A DNA stretch of 64,000 nucleotides from RH-AL1 sp965198485 (GTDB lineage: Bacteria > Pseudomonadota > Alphaproteobacteria > Rhizobiales > Beijerinckiaceae), in NCBI GenBank assembly GCA_965198485.1, contig CBDAPQ010000005.1, positions 1,612,001-1,676,000 of the forward strand, in the 5' to 3' direction. The notes below the pieces were generated by a model. The model was given only the letters and a program-made list of their open reading frames with translations, had not been told where the DNA came from and did no database searches. The position numbers and the translations under genes are program-made. Below are positions 1-8,169 of the stretch, piece by piece; within the stretch, counting starts at the first letter, position 1, and each line of letters opens with the position of its first letter.

Positions 1-2
1 GC

Positions 3-170
3 GTGACGACAGCCACCGTCGATGGCGCCGGACGATTGGTGGGCGACAGCGTCCAGGCCGGCGGTCGCACCTACGGCACATCGTTTTCCGGTGACAAAGG
101 AGGCGGAGCATCCGGTGGTCGCGGCGGCCGTCCGGATGGCAGCCGCGACCATGGTGGTGGAGTGACGTAG
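3..170 (+). CDS. C-terminal end of a Gly-rich protein (partial, cut by window start)
   Basis: An open frame runs in from the left edge and ends at a TAG at 168-170. The visible 55 residues are rich in Gly, Ser and Arg, with the low-complexity pattern GGGASGGRGGRPDG near the end. No domain is recognisable. Base 3 happens to be a GTG, but there is no room to judge it as a start, so I treat this as the tail of a longer upstream gene. It could also be a chance open frame in GC-rich DNA. The next 220 bases up to purS are GC-rich, contain near-repeats of CGGCATCGG, and hold no convincing gene. Confidence 0.35.
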   Translation: MTTATVDGAGRLVGDSVQAGGRTYGTSFSGDKGGGASGGRGGRPDGSRDHGGGVT

Positions 171-390
171 GCCGCGCACCGATGCACTTGGGGCACGACA
201 ACCGCGGCCCGGAAGGCATCGGCAGCCCCGGCGGCGCAGAAGACCCGTGCGCCGTTGCACCCGGCGGCATCGGTAGTCCGCCCGGTAGCCCCGGCGGCGG
301 ACGGCCTGGCGGTTCGGGCCGTTTCGACGAGCGGCGAATTGCGGTTCTCACGCGAAGCGCGCTAGAGCGGGCCATATCCACGGAGCGACC

Positions 391-624
391 ATGAAGGCCC
401 GCGTCACCGTCACGCTGAAGACCGGGATCCTCGATCCCCAGGGTAAGGCCATCGAGGGCGCCTTGCGCGCCTTGCAGGTGCCCGGTATCGCCAGCGTGCG
501 CCAGGGCAAGATCTTCGACATCGAACTCGCCGACGGCGTCGATGCCGACACCGCCCTGAAGAGCGCCTGCGAGAAGCTCCTCGCCAACATGGTAGTCGAG
601 AACTACCGGGTCGAACTGCTCTAG
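391..624 (+). CDS. purS: Phosphoribosylformylglycinamidine synthase subunit PurS
   Basis: Small 77-residue subunit of the FGAM synthase complex (step 4 of de novo purine synthesis), where it bridges PurL and the glutaminase PurQ. The length and opening MKARVTVTLKTGILDPQGKA are typical: a beta strand followed by the DPQGKAI loop and the VRQGKIFDIEL strand. A GGAG at 382-385 lies 5 bases before the ATG. What is odd is the neighbourhood. purQ and purL normally follow directly, but here the next gene is an unrelated FAD oxidoreductase, so PurQ and PurL must be encoded elsewhere if the pathway works. The identification is firm; its functional completeness cannot be judged from this window. Confidence 0.93.
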   Translation: MKARVTVTLKTGILDPQGKAIEGALRALQVPGIASVRQGKIFDIELADGVDADTALKSACEKLLANMVVENYRVELL

Positions 625-627
625 CTG

Positions 628-643
628 CTAAAGTGCCCTTAAC
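628..643 (+). promoter_or_regulatory. CtrA-like box upstream of the FAD oxidoreductase operon
   Basis: CTAA (628-631), seven bases, then TTAAC (639-643). This matches the CtrA consensus TTAA-N7-TTAAC at all but one position. It sits about 50 bp before the GTG start at 694 and just after the purS stop. AT-only tetramers are rare in this GC-rich DNA, which makes the arrangement notable. Binding by CtrA is inference. Confidence 0.35.
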
Positions 644-693
644 CATTCTGCCTTCAATCTCTCCGCCTGCGATGCTTCGTGGAGAGCTTCTAG

Positions 694-2196
694 GTGAAGA
701 CGTTCGATGCCCTCGTTATCGGGGCCGGTCCGGCCGGTCTCACCACGGCCTATCAACTCGCCAAGGCCGGACGCAGCGTTCACATCATCGAGCAAGATGC
801 GACCTACGTCGGCGGCATCAGCCGCACGGTGGATTACAAGGGCTTCCTGTTCGATATCGGCGGTCATCGCTTCTTCTCGAAGTCGAAGGAGGTCGTCGAC
901 CTTTGGAACGAGATCCTGCCGGACGATTTCATCGACCGGCCGCGATTGTCTCGCATCTACTACAAGGGCAAGTTCTACGCCTACCCGCTCAAGGCGTTCG
1001 AGGCTCTGCGCAACCTCGGCCTGCTCGAGAGCGCCGCCTGTGTCGCCTCCTACGCCTTGGCCCGCCTGACCCCGATCAAGGCCCCCAAGACCTTCCATCA
1101 ATGGGTGCGCAACCAGTTCGGCGAGCGGCTCTTCTCGATCTTCTTCAAGACCTACACCGAGAAGGTGTGGGGCATGGGGTGCGACGAGATCTCCGCCGAT
1201 TGGGCGGCGCAGCGCATCAAGGGCCTCTCGCTCTCCGCCGCGGTGATCGACGGCGTGCGCCGCTCGTTGAAGCTCGGCAAGGGCAAGGCGCCGTCCTCCG
1301 GTGGAGCCAAGTCGCTCATCGAGAGCTTCCGCTATCCGCGCCGCGGCCCGGGCATGATGTGGGACGCCGCCGCCGCGAGGATCAAGGCGATGGGCGGCAC
1401 GATCGCCATGGGCACCACGCTCGATCAGCTCGCGCTCGACGAGGCCACCGGCCTTTGGACGGTGAGCGGGCTCGATGCCGCTGGCCGTCGCCAGAGCTGG
1501 CAGGCCCGCGACGTCGTCTCCTCGGCGCCGGTCCAGGAGCTGATGGGTAAAATCTCGCCCAAGCCGCTGTCGCTGTTCCAGGCTCGCTCCTTGAAGTACC
1601 GCGACTTCCTCACCGTCGTGCTCATCGGCAGGCCGCAGAAGGAGCTGCCCGACAACTGGATCTACATCCACGATCCGAGCGTGAAGGTCGGCCGCGTGCA
1701 GAACTTCCGCTCCTGGTCGCCCGACATGATCCCCGACGGGGTCTCGACCTGCCTCGGACTGGAGTATTTCTGCTTCGAGGGCGATGGTCTCTGGACCATG
1801 GCCGACGAGGATCTCGTCGCACTCGGCACCCGCGAGATCGCCCGCATCGGCCTCATGGCCCCGGAGGCGATCTACGACAGCTGCGTGGTGCGTCAGAAGA
1901 AAGCTTATCCCGTCTACGACGAGGACTATGCCACGCACCTCGACGTGATCCGCCGCGAGGTCACGCTGCGTTACCCCGGCCTGCACCTCGTCGGCCGGAA
2001 TGGCATGCACAAGTACAACAATCAGGACCACGCGATGATGACGGGCATGCTGACCGCCCGCAACATCTGCGCCGGCGAGACGATCTTCGACACCTGGCAG
2101 GTCAACGAGGATGCCGAATACGGCGAGGCCGGCCTGTCCGGCGTGGAGGAGGCGCTGAAGAGCGAGCGCCTGGTGCCGCGCAAGGTTGCGGCGTGA
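694..2196 (+). CDS. NAD(P)/FAD-dependent oxidoreductase, UDP-galactopyranose mutase-like
   Basis: A 500-residue flavoprotein. The FAD-binding Rossmann motif GAGPAG is at residues 10-15, followed by the acidic strand end (HIIEQD) and a GGISRT-type loop near residues 40-50. The GGHRFFSKS segment and the C-terminal GRNGMHKYNNQDHAM motif are those of the amine-oxidase/UGM-like superfamily acting on sugar nucleotides or polyprenyl-linked sugars. The GTG start directly follows a TAG and gives an N-terminus in register with the family. Its stop overlaps the start of the GtrA gene by 4 bases (GTGA), so the two are co-transcribed and probably translationally coupled. With GtrA and a multi-pass membrane protein, a role in modifying a lipid-linked sugar is likely; the substrate is unknown. 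Confidence 0.8.
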   Translation: MKTFDALVIGAGPAGLTTAYQLAKAGRSVHIIEQDATYVGGISRTVDYKGFLFDIGGHRFFSKSKEVVDLWNEILPDDFIDRPRLSRIYYKGKFYAYPLKAFEALRNLGLLESAACVASYALARLTPIKAPKTFHQWVRNQFGERLFSIFFKTYTEKVWGMGCDEISADWAAQRIKGLSLSAAVIDGVRRSLKLGKGKAPSSGGAKSLIESFRYPRRGPGMMWDAAAARIKAMGGTIAMGTTLDQLALDEATGLWTVSGLDAAGRRQSWQARDVVSSAPVQELMGKISPKPLSLFQARSLKYRDFLTVVLIGRPQKELPDNWIYIHDPSVKVGRVQNFRSWSPDMIPDGVSTCLGLEYFCFEGDGLWTMADEDLVALGTREIARIGLMAPEAIYDSCVVRQKKAYPVYDEDYATHLDVIRREVTLRYPGLHLVGRNGMHKYNNQDHAMMTGMLTARNICAGETIFDTWQVNEDAEYGEAGLSGVEEALKSERLVPRKVAA

Positions 2197-2642
2197 CACC
2201 GCTGGACCTGCTCGCCGCAGAACCTTGCCGATCCGCCGCGGCGCGGGTGCCGCGTACCCAAATCGAATTGAAGGCCTACGGTCTCGTCAGCGCCGCCGCA
2301 CTGGCCTGTGATTGGCGCCTGCTGGTCGGGCTCGCCGCCGCAGGCCTGCCTTGTCTCGCCGCCTCCACGATCTCCTTCATAAGCGGCATGGCGGTCGCTT
2401 ATGCCCTGTCGATCCGCTTCGTCTTCGCGACCCGCCGCGCCGTCTCGCGCGAGGCCGAGGCCGGCGGCTTCTTCGCCGTCGGTCTCGTTGGCTTGCTGTT
2501 GACCCGAGCGCTCCTCTTTGGGCACGTCTCGAACATCGGCGCGCCCGCCGGGCTGATCAAGGCGCCGGCGGCGGCCGAAGTGTTCCTGTTCAATTTCGCA
2601 CGCCGACGCGGGCTCGTGTTCGCAGCTTCGCCACGGAGCTGA
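2193..2642 (+). CDS. GtrA family membrane protein
   Basis: A 149-residue hydrophobic protein with three or four membrane segments (roughly residues 28-46, 50-75 and 88-108, plus a weak C-terminal one). The C-terminal pattern, where a helix leads into EVFLFNFARRRGLVF, is the GtrA signature. GtrA-type proteins are thought to move polyprenyl-phosphate-linked sugars across the inner membrane. The GTG start overlaps the preceding stop (GTGA), and the next gene begins 3 bases after this stop, giving a tight three-gene operon. The third cytoplasmic loop is short, but nothing looks broken. Confidence 0.82.
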   Translation: MTPLDLLAAEPCRSAAARVPRTQIELKAYGLVSAAALACDWRLLVGLAAAGLPCLAASTISFISGMAVAYALSIRFVFATRRAVSREAEAGGFFAVGLVGLLLTRALLFGHVSNIGAPAGLIKAPAAAEVFLFNFARRRGLVFAASPRS

Positions 2643-2645
2643 TCC

Positions 2646-4634
2646 ATGCGCGCGTCGACGGAAGCATCCTCGATATCGTCGGCGCCTTGGGTGTCAACAC
2701 CTTCGATTGGAAAGGCGGCCGATTACTGCCTGGGCGCCGCCATCGCCATAGCAGCGTTTCTGAACCATCCCTACGGCGGCATCACCGGCGACGTGCGGAT
2801 CTACATCGGTCGCGCCCTTGCCGACATCGACCCCGACCACGTCGGACGCGATCTGATGTTCCGTCTCGATGGACAATCCGGCTTCACCATCTTTCGCCCC
2901 CTAGCGCGATGGCTCGTCGCTCACCTCGGACTGGAGACCGGGACGTGGCTTCTGTCCGTCGCCGGTTTGCTGGTCTATTCCGTGGCGATCTACGTTTGCG
3001 CACGGACTTTCCAGAAAGGTCGCGCTCTGGCGATCGTCGTGGCGGCTGGACTGCTGCTTCCCCGATTTTATTCGCCGTTCTACATATTCTCGGCGGGCGA
3101 GGCACTCGCCATTCCTCGTCCTTGGGCGGAGGCTTGCGTGCTGTTGGCGGTCGCGTGTCTCGCCAAAGGCCGGAGCGGCGCCGCCATCGCCCTGATCGGC
3201 TTGGCTGCCGTCTTCCACCCGATCATGGCATTGCCGGGCGCTATCCTGCTCATGTACGCCCTGAGCGTCGACAATAGACGGTGGGTCTACGCGGCGGCCG
3301 GCGGCGCAGTGGCGGTGTTCGCCGCCGGCGCTTTAGGGGCGCCAATCATCTCGCGCGCCTTCACGCGAATCGATCCGGTCTGGCTTGACATCCTGCGCTT
3401 GCGCAACGCCTACCTCTTCATCTCGACATGGGACGCGGACGTTTGGAGCAAGATTGTCGTCCAAGCCGCGACCCTCTTTATTGCCGCCCGTTATGTTCCG
3501 CCGATTTGGTCGCGGATTTTTCTCTGCACCCTTCTCGTCGGACTTTCCGGTTGCTTGGCGTCCTTCGTCGGCGTCGATTTGCTCTCCTCCCTGCTCCTTA
3601 CGCAGATCCAGCTCTGGCGCTCGCTTTGGCTCCCGGCGGCCCTCGCCCCTGTTGCCGCAGGCGTCTGCCTCGTCGCCATCCCACGTGACGATTGGAGGTA
3701 TAGAGCCGCCCTCGCGTCCCTGGCGGCCGCTTGGATGACGTCGCTTCTCGCACCGACCAACGCCATGATGGCGCTGACCGCTGTTGGGCTTGCCACCTTC
3801 GACCATCCCGGGCTCGGCGCACGCACTTACAAGACCGTGTGCCTGGCCGTCGCCCTCATCATCGCCTTCGCGGCAGTGGCGAGTGCACGGCTCGCTTTGA
3901 CCTTTCTCGCAGTCCTTCCATCCGACATGTACATGCCGACATCCGCCATCTTGCAGTTCTCGTTGGCAGCCTTCTGCGTGGTCGGGGTCGCCTGGTGGTG
4001 CGCAACGCATCGCGATCCTGCATTGCGTCTCTGCGTCGCCCTTTGTCTATTGACGATCTCGACCCTGTCGCTGGCGCGATACGATCAGCGTACTCCGGCC
4101 AAGATCGATGTTGATTCTGGCGCTTCCAAGCCGGATCTTATCGCGATGCTGGCCTCGCGCGCCGGCGAGGTGCTTTGGCTGGATGGCGACGCGCTGTGGT
4201 ACTGGACGCGTCGGTCGAACTGGAGCGAGCCGGTCCAGGGTGCCGGCCTCGTCTTTTCCCGCGATTTGGCTTTGACTTGGCACGATCGCACGAAAGCGCT
4301 GGTTGCCGCTCATTTCGGCGAAGAGGATCTTCTCAATCCCTGGAAGGGAGGAGTGGCCCACCCCCTCCATGCTTACGACGCGGGTCATGTCGCTGAGCTT
4401 TGCCATCGGGACGATGCGCCAGCGTGGATCGTCATGCCTCTCGACGATAAGGTTTCGGCACCGTCCGATCGCAGCATCAAGATTTGGACATCCCCCGTCG
4501 ATGAGCGGGAGATCATTCTCGATGGTGAAAAACTCGTGCTCCGATCCAGCTCGCGACGGCTGTTGATCCCGTGCGGTCGCGCACACTCGGATATAGCAAG
4601 AGCAAGTCTAAGCGAAGTGCCGCGGTCGCCTTGA
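2646..4634 (+). CDS. Large multi-pass membrane protein, function unknown
   Basis: A 662-residue protein with about ten hydrophobic segments over residues 25-465, then a soluble C-terminal domain of some 190 residues. I do not recognise the family. The layout (an early periplasmic-looking loop with GGITGDVRIYIGRALA, many helices and a soluble tail) resembles membrane glycosyltransferases and O-antigen-type enzymes, but there is no clear GT-C signature. It lies 3 bases after the GtrA gene and is surely in the same operon, which points to work on a lipid-linked or surface sugar. It is somewhat less GC-biased than its neighbours, which would fit acquisition together with the two genes before it. 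Confidence 0.72.
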   Translation: MRASTEASSISSAPWVSTPSIGKAADYCLGAAIAIAAFLNHPYGGITGDVRIYIGRALADIDPDHVGRDLMFRLDGQSGFTIFRPLARWLVAHLGLETGTWLLSVAGLLVYSVAIYVCARTFQKGRALAIVVAAGLLLPRFYSPFYIFSAGEALAIPRPWAEACVLLAVACLAKGRSGAAIALIGLAAVFHPIMALPGAILLMYALSVDNRRWVYAAAGGAVAVFAAGALGAPIISRAFTRIDPVWLDILRLRNAYLFISTWDADVWSKIVVQAATLFIAARYVPPIWSRIFLCTLLVGLSGCLASFVGVDLLSSLLLTQIQLWRSLWLPAALAPVAAGVCLVAIPRDDWRYRAALASLAAAWMTSLLAPTNAMMALTAVGLATFDHPGLGARTYKTVCLAVALIIAFAAVASARLALTFLAVLPSDMYMPTSAILQFSLAAFCVVGVAWWCATHRDPALRLCVALCLLTISTLSLARYDQRTPAKIDVDSGASKPDLIAMLASRAGEVLWLDGDALWYWTRRSNWSEPVQGAGLVFSRDLALTWHDRTKALVAAHFGEEDLLNPWKGGVAHPLHAYDAGHVAELCHRDDAPAWIVMPLDDKVSAPSDRSIKIWTSPVDEREIILDGEKLVLRSSSRRLLIPCGRAHSDIARASLSEVPRSP

Positions 4635-5117
4635 ATGAAGGGATGTGGCCTGACACCGACATGATTGATTTCGATCCTCGGCAACACCTGCATCACTGCG
4701 TCAGCCTGCGTCATGCCAATCGGCAAAAATCTCTGCTGATCGGCGAAAGATCCTGCAGAGCCGCAGTGTTGGCGCGCTGTGGTGATCACCTTTTCGGGGG
4801 CGAAGGCGGCTTGACAGGCTCCCCCGGCGGGTCTTCGCAAATTTGTTTGCTGGCCGGCGGGTCACGAGGCTTTCCGGCCGCACCCGGCCGGTACTCGAGC
4901 GATCGAGCGCGGCAGATATCAATGGTATGTTGCATCTCGGACGATCGAAGCACTACGCTTTCGGTGGCAGTCAGTCACCTCGGTTAGGCGTCCCCGTCGG
5001 GTCGAGCTTGGCACTATGTCTTTTCGATTTACGGCAACCACAGGGTGACTCCTGCCGCTTGCGAAAAGCTTCGGGCGGTGACACCTATTGAGTCAAGCAA
5101 GGCCGGAGGGTTCGGAC
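4635..5117. other. Gene-free interval between the membrane-protein operon and grxD
   Basis: These 483 bases separate the membrane protein gene from grxD. Short open frames exist on both strands but none has a plausible start, ribosome site or family resemblance. I see no tRNA and no clear hairpin terminator. In related genomes purQ, purL and bolA lie between purS and grxD; I found no recognisable remnant of them here. The grxD promoter presumably lies in the last 150 bases. Confidence 0.5.
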
Positions 5118-5456
5118 ATGTCCGCGGAAGATACCATCAAGAGCGCCGTCGAAGGCAATGACGTGATGCTTTTCATGAAAGGGACGCCGCAGTTCCCGCA
5201 ATGCGGTTTCTCGAGCCAGGTCGTGCAGATCCTGAACTATCTGGAAGTGCCCTATCACACGGTCAATGTGCTGGAGAGCGATGAGATGCGCCAGGGCGTC
5301 AAGGCCTTTTCGAACTGGCCGACGATCCCCCAACTCTACGTCAAAGGTGAGTTCATGGGCGGATGCGACATTGTCCGCGAGATGTTTCAGTCCGGCGAGC
5401 TCGCCTCGCACCTCTCCGAGGCCGGCGTTCCGGTGAAGCAGCCTACCCAGGCCTGA
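5118..5456 (+). CDS. grxD: Monothiol glutaredoxin, Grx4 family
   Basis: A 112-residue CGFS-type glutaredoxin, which carries or inserts [2Fe-2S] clusters together with glutathione and often BolA. Visible are K21, the CGFS active site at residues 29-32, WPTIPQLY with the cis-proline, and the GGCDI glutathione-binding turn. The ATG at 5118 is chosen because GGAGG (5105-5109) sits 8 bases upstream and the protein then begins as the family does; an upstream in-frame TTG at 5088 is less likely. In Rhizobiales grxD usually follows bolA and purL. Here bolA is missing from its usual place. Confidence 0.95.
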   Translation: MSAEDTIKSAVEGNDVMLFMKGTPQFPQCGFSSQVVQILNYLEVPYHTVNVLESDEMRQGVKAFSNWPTIPQLYVKGEFMGGCDIVREMFQSGELASHLSEAGVPVKQPTQA

Positions 5457-5917
5457 TCGAGGTCCCTGCGGGCGACACCACCCAGCTCGCTGCCGGCGTC
5501 GTGCACCCCGCTGATAGCAGCTTCCTCGGCGGCGGTGCCATCGGCGATTCGCTCCATCGAGCCGCTGGCAAGGGTGTCGAATTCGCTTGCTGGTTGCAGC
5601 ATCATTCCAAAGTGATGCTGGCCGCTTGCCTCGGCGCTCGGTCTGGCAGCAATCGAGCAAATTTCTCGATGCCCGACGTCTCTTCTGCTCGCGGGAAGGC
5701 GCGCGTCAGGATCACCGGTGACCGCGGCGGCAAGACCGCCTTCTTGGCGACTTGCGAACCAAAGGCTCGCTGAAGTCCGTCGGAGCGCCGCTTCGAGTTC
5801 GATGCGGTAGGCGAAGCCCTGCGGCAAGTCGGAAGCGACGAGGGGTGTTCCCTTTCGGCGAGGACCGCTGCCTGGCATGTTGGCGCTTTGCCGCTCACGG
5901 TGGGCGAGACAGATGGA
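5457..5917. other. Gene-free interval between grxD and the DUF2237 gene
   Basis: A 461-base stretch between two convergent genes. A 163-codon frame on the minus strand (5878-5387) runs into the grxD coding sequence, resembles nothing I know and has no ribosome site. A shorter one overlaps it in another frame. I regard both as chance. No RNA gene is seen. Confidence 0.45.
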
Positions 5918-6325
5918 TCAGGACAGATCGGCGGCGTGGGCCTTGAGGTCGGCCAAGCCGCAATGGGCGAGCGCGCCTTCGTGCGTTGCCCTGAGACTTA
6001 CCCGCGGCGCGTAGCCGGCGGCAAAGGCTTCCTGCCAGCGCGCCGCGCACAGGCACCAGCGATCGCCCGCCTTTAAACCGGGGAAACCGAAGTCAGGCAT
6101 AGGCGTCGAGAGATCGTTTCCGCGCGCGCGGGAAAACGCCAGGAACTCGTCCGTCATCGATGCGCAGACCGTATGGTTGCCGCGATCCTCCGCGCTCGTG
6201 TTGCAGCAGCCGTCGCGGAAGAAACCGGTCATCGGCGCCGTCGAACACGTCTCCAGCGGCTCGCCCAGCACGTTGCGGGCAGCGCCACCGCCGCCATCGC
6301 CTCGGCTCGTTTTGTCGCGGAACAT
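5918..6325 (-). CDS. DUF2237 family protein
   Basis: A 135-residue protein of the widespread DUF2237 family, whose function is unknown. Diagnostic segments are NVLGEPLETCS, MTGFFRDGCCNT, NHTVCASMTDEFL, GNDLSTPMPDFGFPGL and GDRWCLCAARW. The five conserved cysteines suggest metal binding, which is inference. The ATG at 6325 is preceded on its strand by AAGGGA at a good distance. It stands alone, convergent with grxD and divergent from the UDP-glucose dehydrogenase gene. Confidence 0.9.
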   Translation of the reverse strand: MFRDKTSRGDGGGGAARNVLGEPLETCSTAPMTGFFRDGCCNTSAEDRGNHTVCASMTDEFLAFSRARGNDLSTPMPDFGFPGLKAGDRWCLCAARWQEAFAAGYAPRVSLRATHEGALAHCGLADLKAHAADLS

Positions 6326-6701
6326 GGATGATCCCTTCGCTTGCCTGACCAGACCGTCCGAAGCCTACAGCGAACGTGCCGGGACAGCGAGCGTCTTTGC
6401 CGAAGCACTGTGTCGTGGCGGACACAGACACAACGGCGACTCCTTGCTATCAACCTCCCAAGCGCTGCCGGCTGACGAAGCTTCTTCGGGGGAAAAAGCT
6501 TCCATGACCCGGCAGGGTCGAGGGGTAAGGGGTCTGGTTCAGCGCTTCGCAGCGTCGAGCCGGGCCCCTTTGCCGTTCCAGCTCGCCTATCCCGCCAGCG
6601 CCGCCATGGCTGTCGTCATGGAAAAGAAGTGCCAAGGTCTCGAGGAATCGTCTAAACGCCGCTCGCAGCCGCGTCAGCAGCGGCATCGGGGAGGGTTCCG
6701 C
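6326..6701. other. Divergent promoter region upstream of ugd
   Basis: These 376 bases separate the divergent DUF2237 and ugd genes. An open frame in phase with ugd extends through most of it, but the dehydrogenase N-terminus begins at 6702, so this part is presumed leader. GAAGCTT (6477-6483) and AAGCTTC (6496-6502) form a short inverted repeat that could fold in the ugd leader. No recognisable riboswitch or gene. Confidence 0.4.
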
Positions 6702-8027
6702 TTGCGTATCGCGATGATCGGCTCAGGCTATGTCGGACTGGTATCGGGAGCCTGTTTCTCCGACTTCGGGCACCGCGTGACGTGCGTCGACCTCGATGCA
6801 CGCAAGATCGCGTCCCTCGAAGCGGGCGTGATGCCGATCTTCGAGCCCGGCCTCAAGGATCTCGTCGCCCGCAACGTGAGAGAGGGGCGCCTGCGCTTCT
6901 CCACCGACCTCGCAAGCTCGATCGCCGATGTCGAGGCGGTATTCATCGCGGTGGGAACCCCTTCGCGGCACGGCGACGGCCATGCCGATCTCTCCTACGT
7001 CTACGCCGCCGCTGCCGACGTGGCCCTGGCGGCCAAAGGCCCGCTCGTGGTCATCACCAAGTCCACGGTCCCGGTCGGCACCGGCGACGAGGTCGAGCGC
7101 ATCTGCCGCGCCAAGCGCCCGGACCTGGTCGGTGACCTGGCCATCGACGTCGTCTCCAACCCCGAATTCCTGCGCGAGGGCGCGGCGATCGAGGACTTCA
7201 AGCGGCCGGATCGCATCGTGGTCGGCTGCGAGAGCCAGCGCGCCCGCGAGGTGATGGCGGCGATCTACAGGCCACTCCACATCAACCAGTCGCCGATCGT
7301 CTATGTCGGCCGTCGCACGTCCGAACTGATCAAGTACGCCTCGAACGCCTTTCTGGCGGTCAAGATCACCTTCATCAATGAAATGGCCGATCTCTGCGAG
7401 AAGACCGGCGCCAACGTCCAGGACGTGGCGCGCGGCATGGGGCTCGACGGGCGCATCGGCGGCAAGTTCCTCCACGCCGGCCCGGGCTACGGCGGCTCTT
7501 GCTTTCCCAAGGACACGCTGGCCTTGGTCAAGACCGGCCAGGACTTCGAGGCGCCCATTCGGATCGTCGAGACCGTCGTGGCGGTGAACGACCAGAGGAA
7601 GCGCGCGATGGGTCGCAAGATCATCGCGGCATGCGGCGGCAGCGTGCGTGGCAAGACGATCGCGATCCTCGGCCTCGCCTTCAAGCCCAACACCGACGAC
7701 ATGCGCGAGGCGCCGGCCCTGTCGATCATTGCCACGCTGCAGGATGCCGGCGCGAGCGTGCGCGGCTACGATCCCGAAAGCATGGAGCAGGCGCGCCCGC
7801 TGCTGCCCGGCGTCGCCTTCGCCGACAGCGCCTACGATTGCGTCGCCGGCGCCGACGCGGTGGCGATCCTGACCGAATGGGACGAGTTCCGCGCCCTCGA
7901 TCTCGCCCGCCTCAAGGCATCCCTCGCCACGCCGATCCTGGTCGATCTACGCAACATCTACCCGCCGGAGGACGCCCGCCGCGAAGGGTTCAGCTATTCG
8001 AGCGTGGGACGGCCGCAGCCGGCGTGA
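6702..8027 (+). CDS. ugd: UDP-glucose 6-dehydrogenase
   Basis: A 441-residue enzyme that oxidises UDP-glucose to UDP-glucuronate with two NAD+, supplying uronic acid for exopolysaccharide or capsule. The NAD-binding GSGYVG motif is at residues 7-12. The catalytic cysteine C267 lies in GPGYGGSCFPKDT, and the central dimer helix and the C-terminal domain (GLAFKPNTDDMREAP) are intact. I chose the TTG at 6702: the run GGGGAGGG (6688-6695) lies 6 bases upstream and the protein then opens as RIAMIGSGYVG. The ATG at 6714 would remove the first beta strand. The gene stands alone, without polysaccharide genes next to it. Confidence 0.95.
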   Translation: MRIAMIGSGYVGLVSGACFSDFGHRVTCVDLDARKIASLEAGVMPIFEPGLKDLVARNVREGRLRFSTDLASSIADVEAVFIAVGTPSRHGDGHADLSYVYAAAADVALAAKGPLVVITKSTVPVGTGDEVERICRAKRPDLVGDLAIDVVSNPEFLREGAAIEDFKRPDRIVVGCESQRAREVMAAIYRPLHINQSPIVYVGRRTSELIKYASNAFLAVKITFINEMADLCEKTGANVQDVARGMGLDGRIGGKFLHAGPGYGGSCFPKDTLALVKTGQDFEAPIRIVETVVAVNDQRKRAMGRKIIAACGGSVRGKTIAILGLAFKPNTDDMREAPALSIIATLQDAGASVRGYDPESMEQARPLLPGVAFADSAYDCVAGADAVAILTEWDEFRALDLARLKASLATPILVDLRNIYPPEDARREGFSYSSVGRPQPA

Positions 8028-8169
8028 CGCGCCTGCCGCTGGGTTAAGGCGATCGCCGGCACGAGCCGCGGTGCGCGAAAAGGCTTGCCCATTCGCAGGA
8101 GCCCCCGCATTCTAGCCGCGTGCGGGCGTGAGGGTGCGCGCATGCGAGATTTCCCGGGACGAGTTCGAG

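Noticed and set aside
182..394. 70-codon Gly/Pro-rich frame before purS
   Set aside because: Low complexity, overlaps the purS start and has no ribosome site.
628..2199. 523-codon open frame on the minus strand opposite the FAD oxidoreductase
   Set aside because: Antisense shadow of a clear flavoprotein gene; His/Arg/Asp-rich composition typical of reverse frames in GC-rich DNA.
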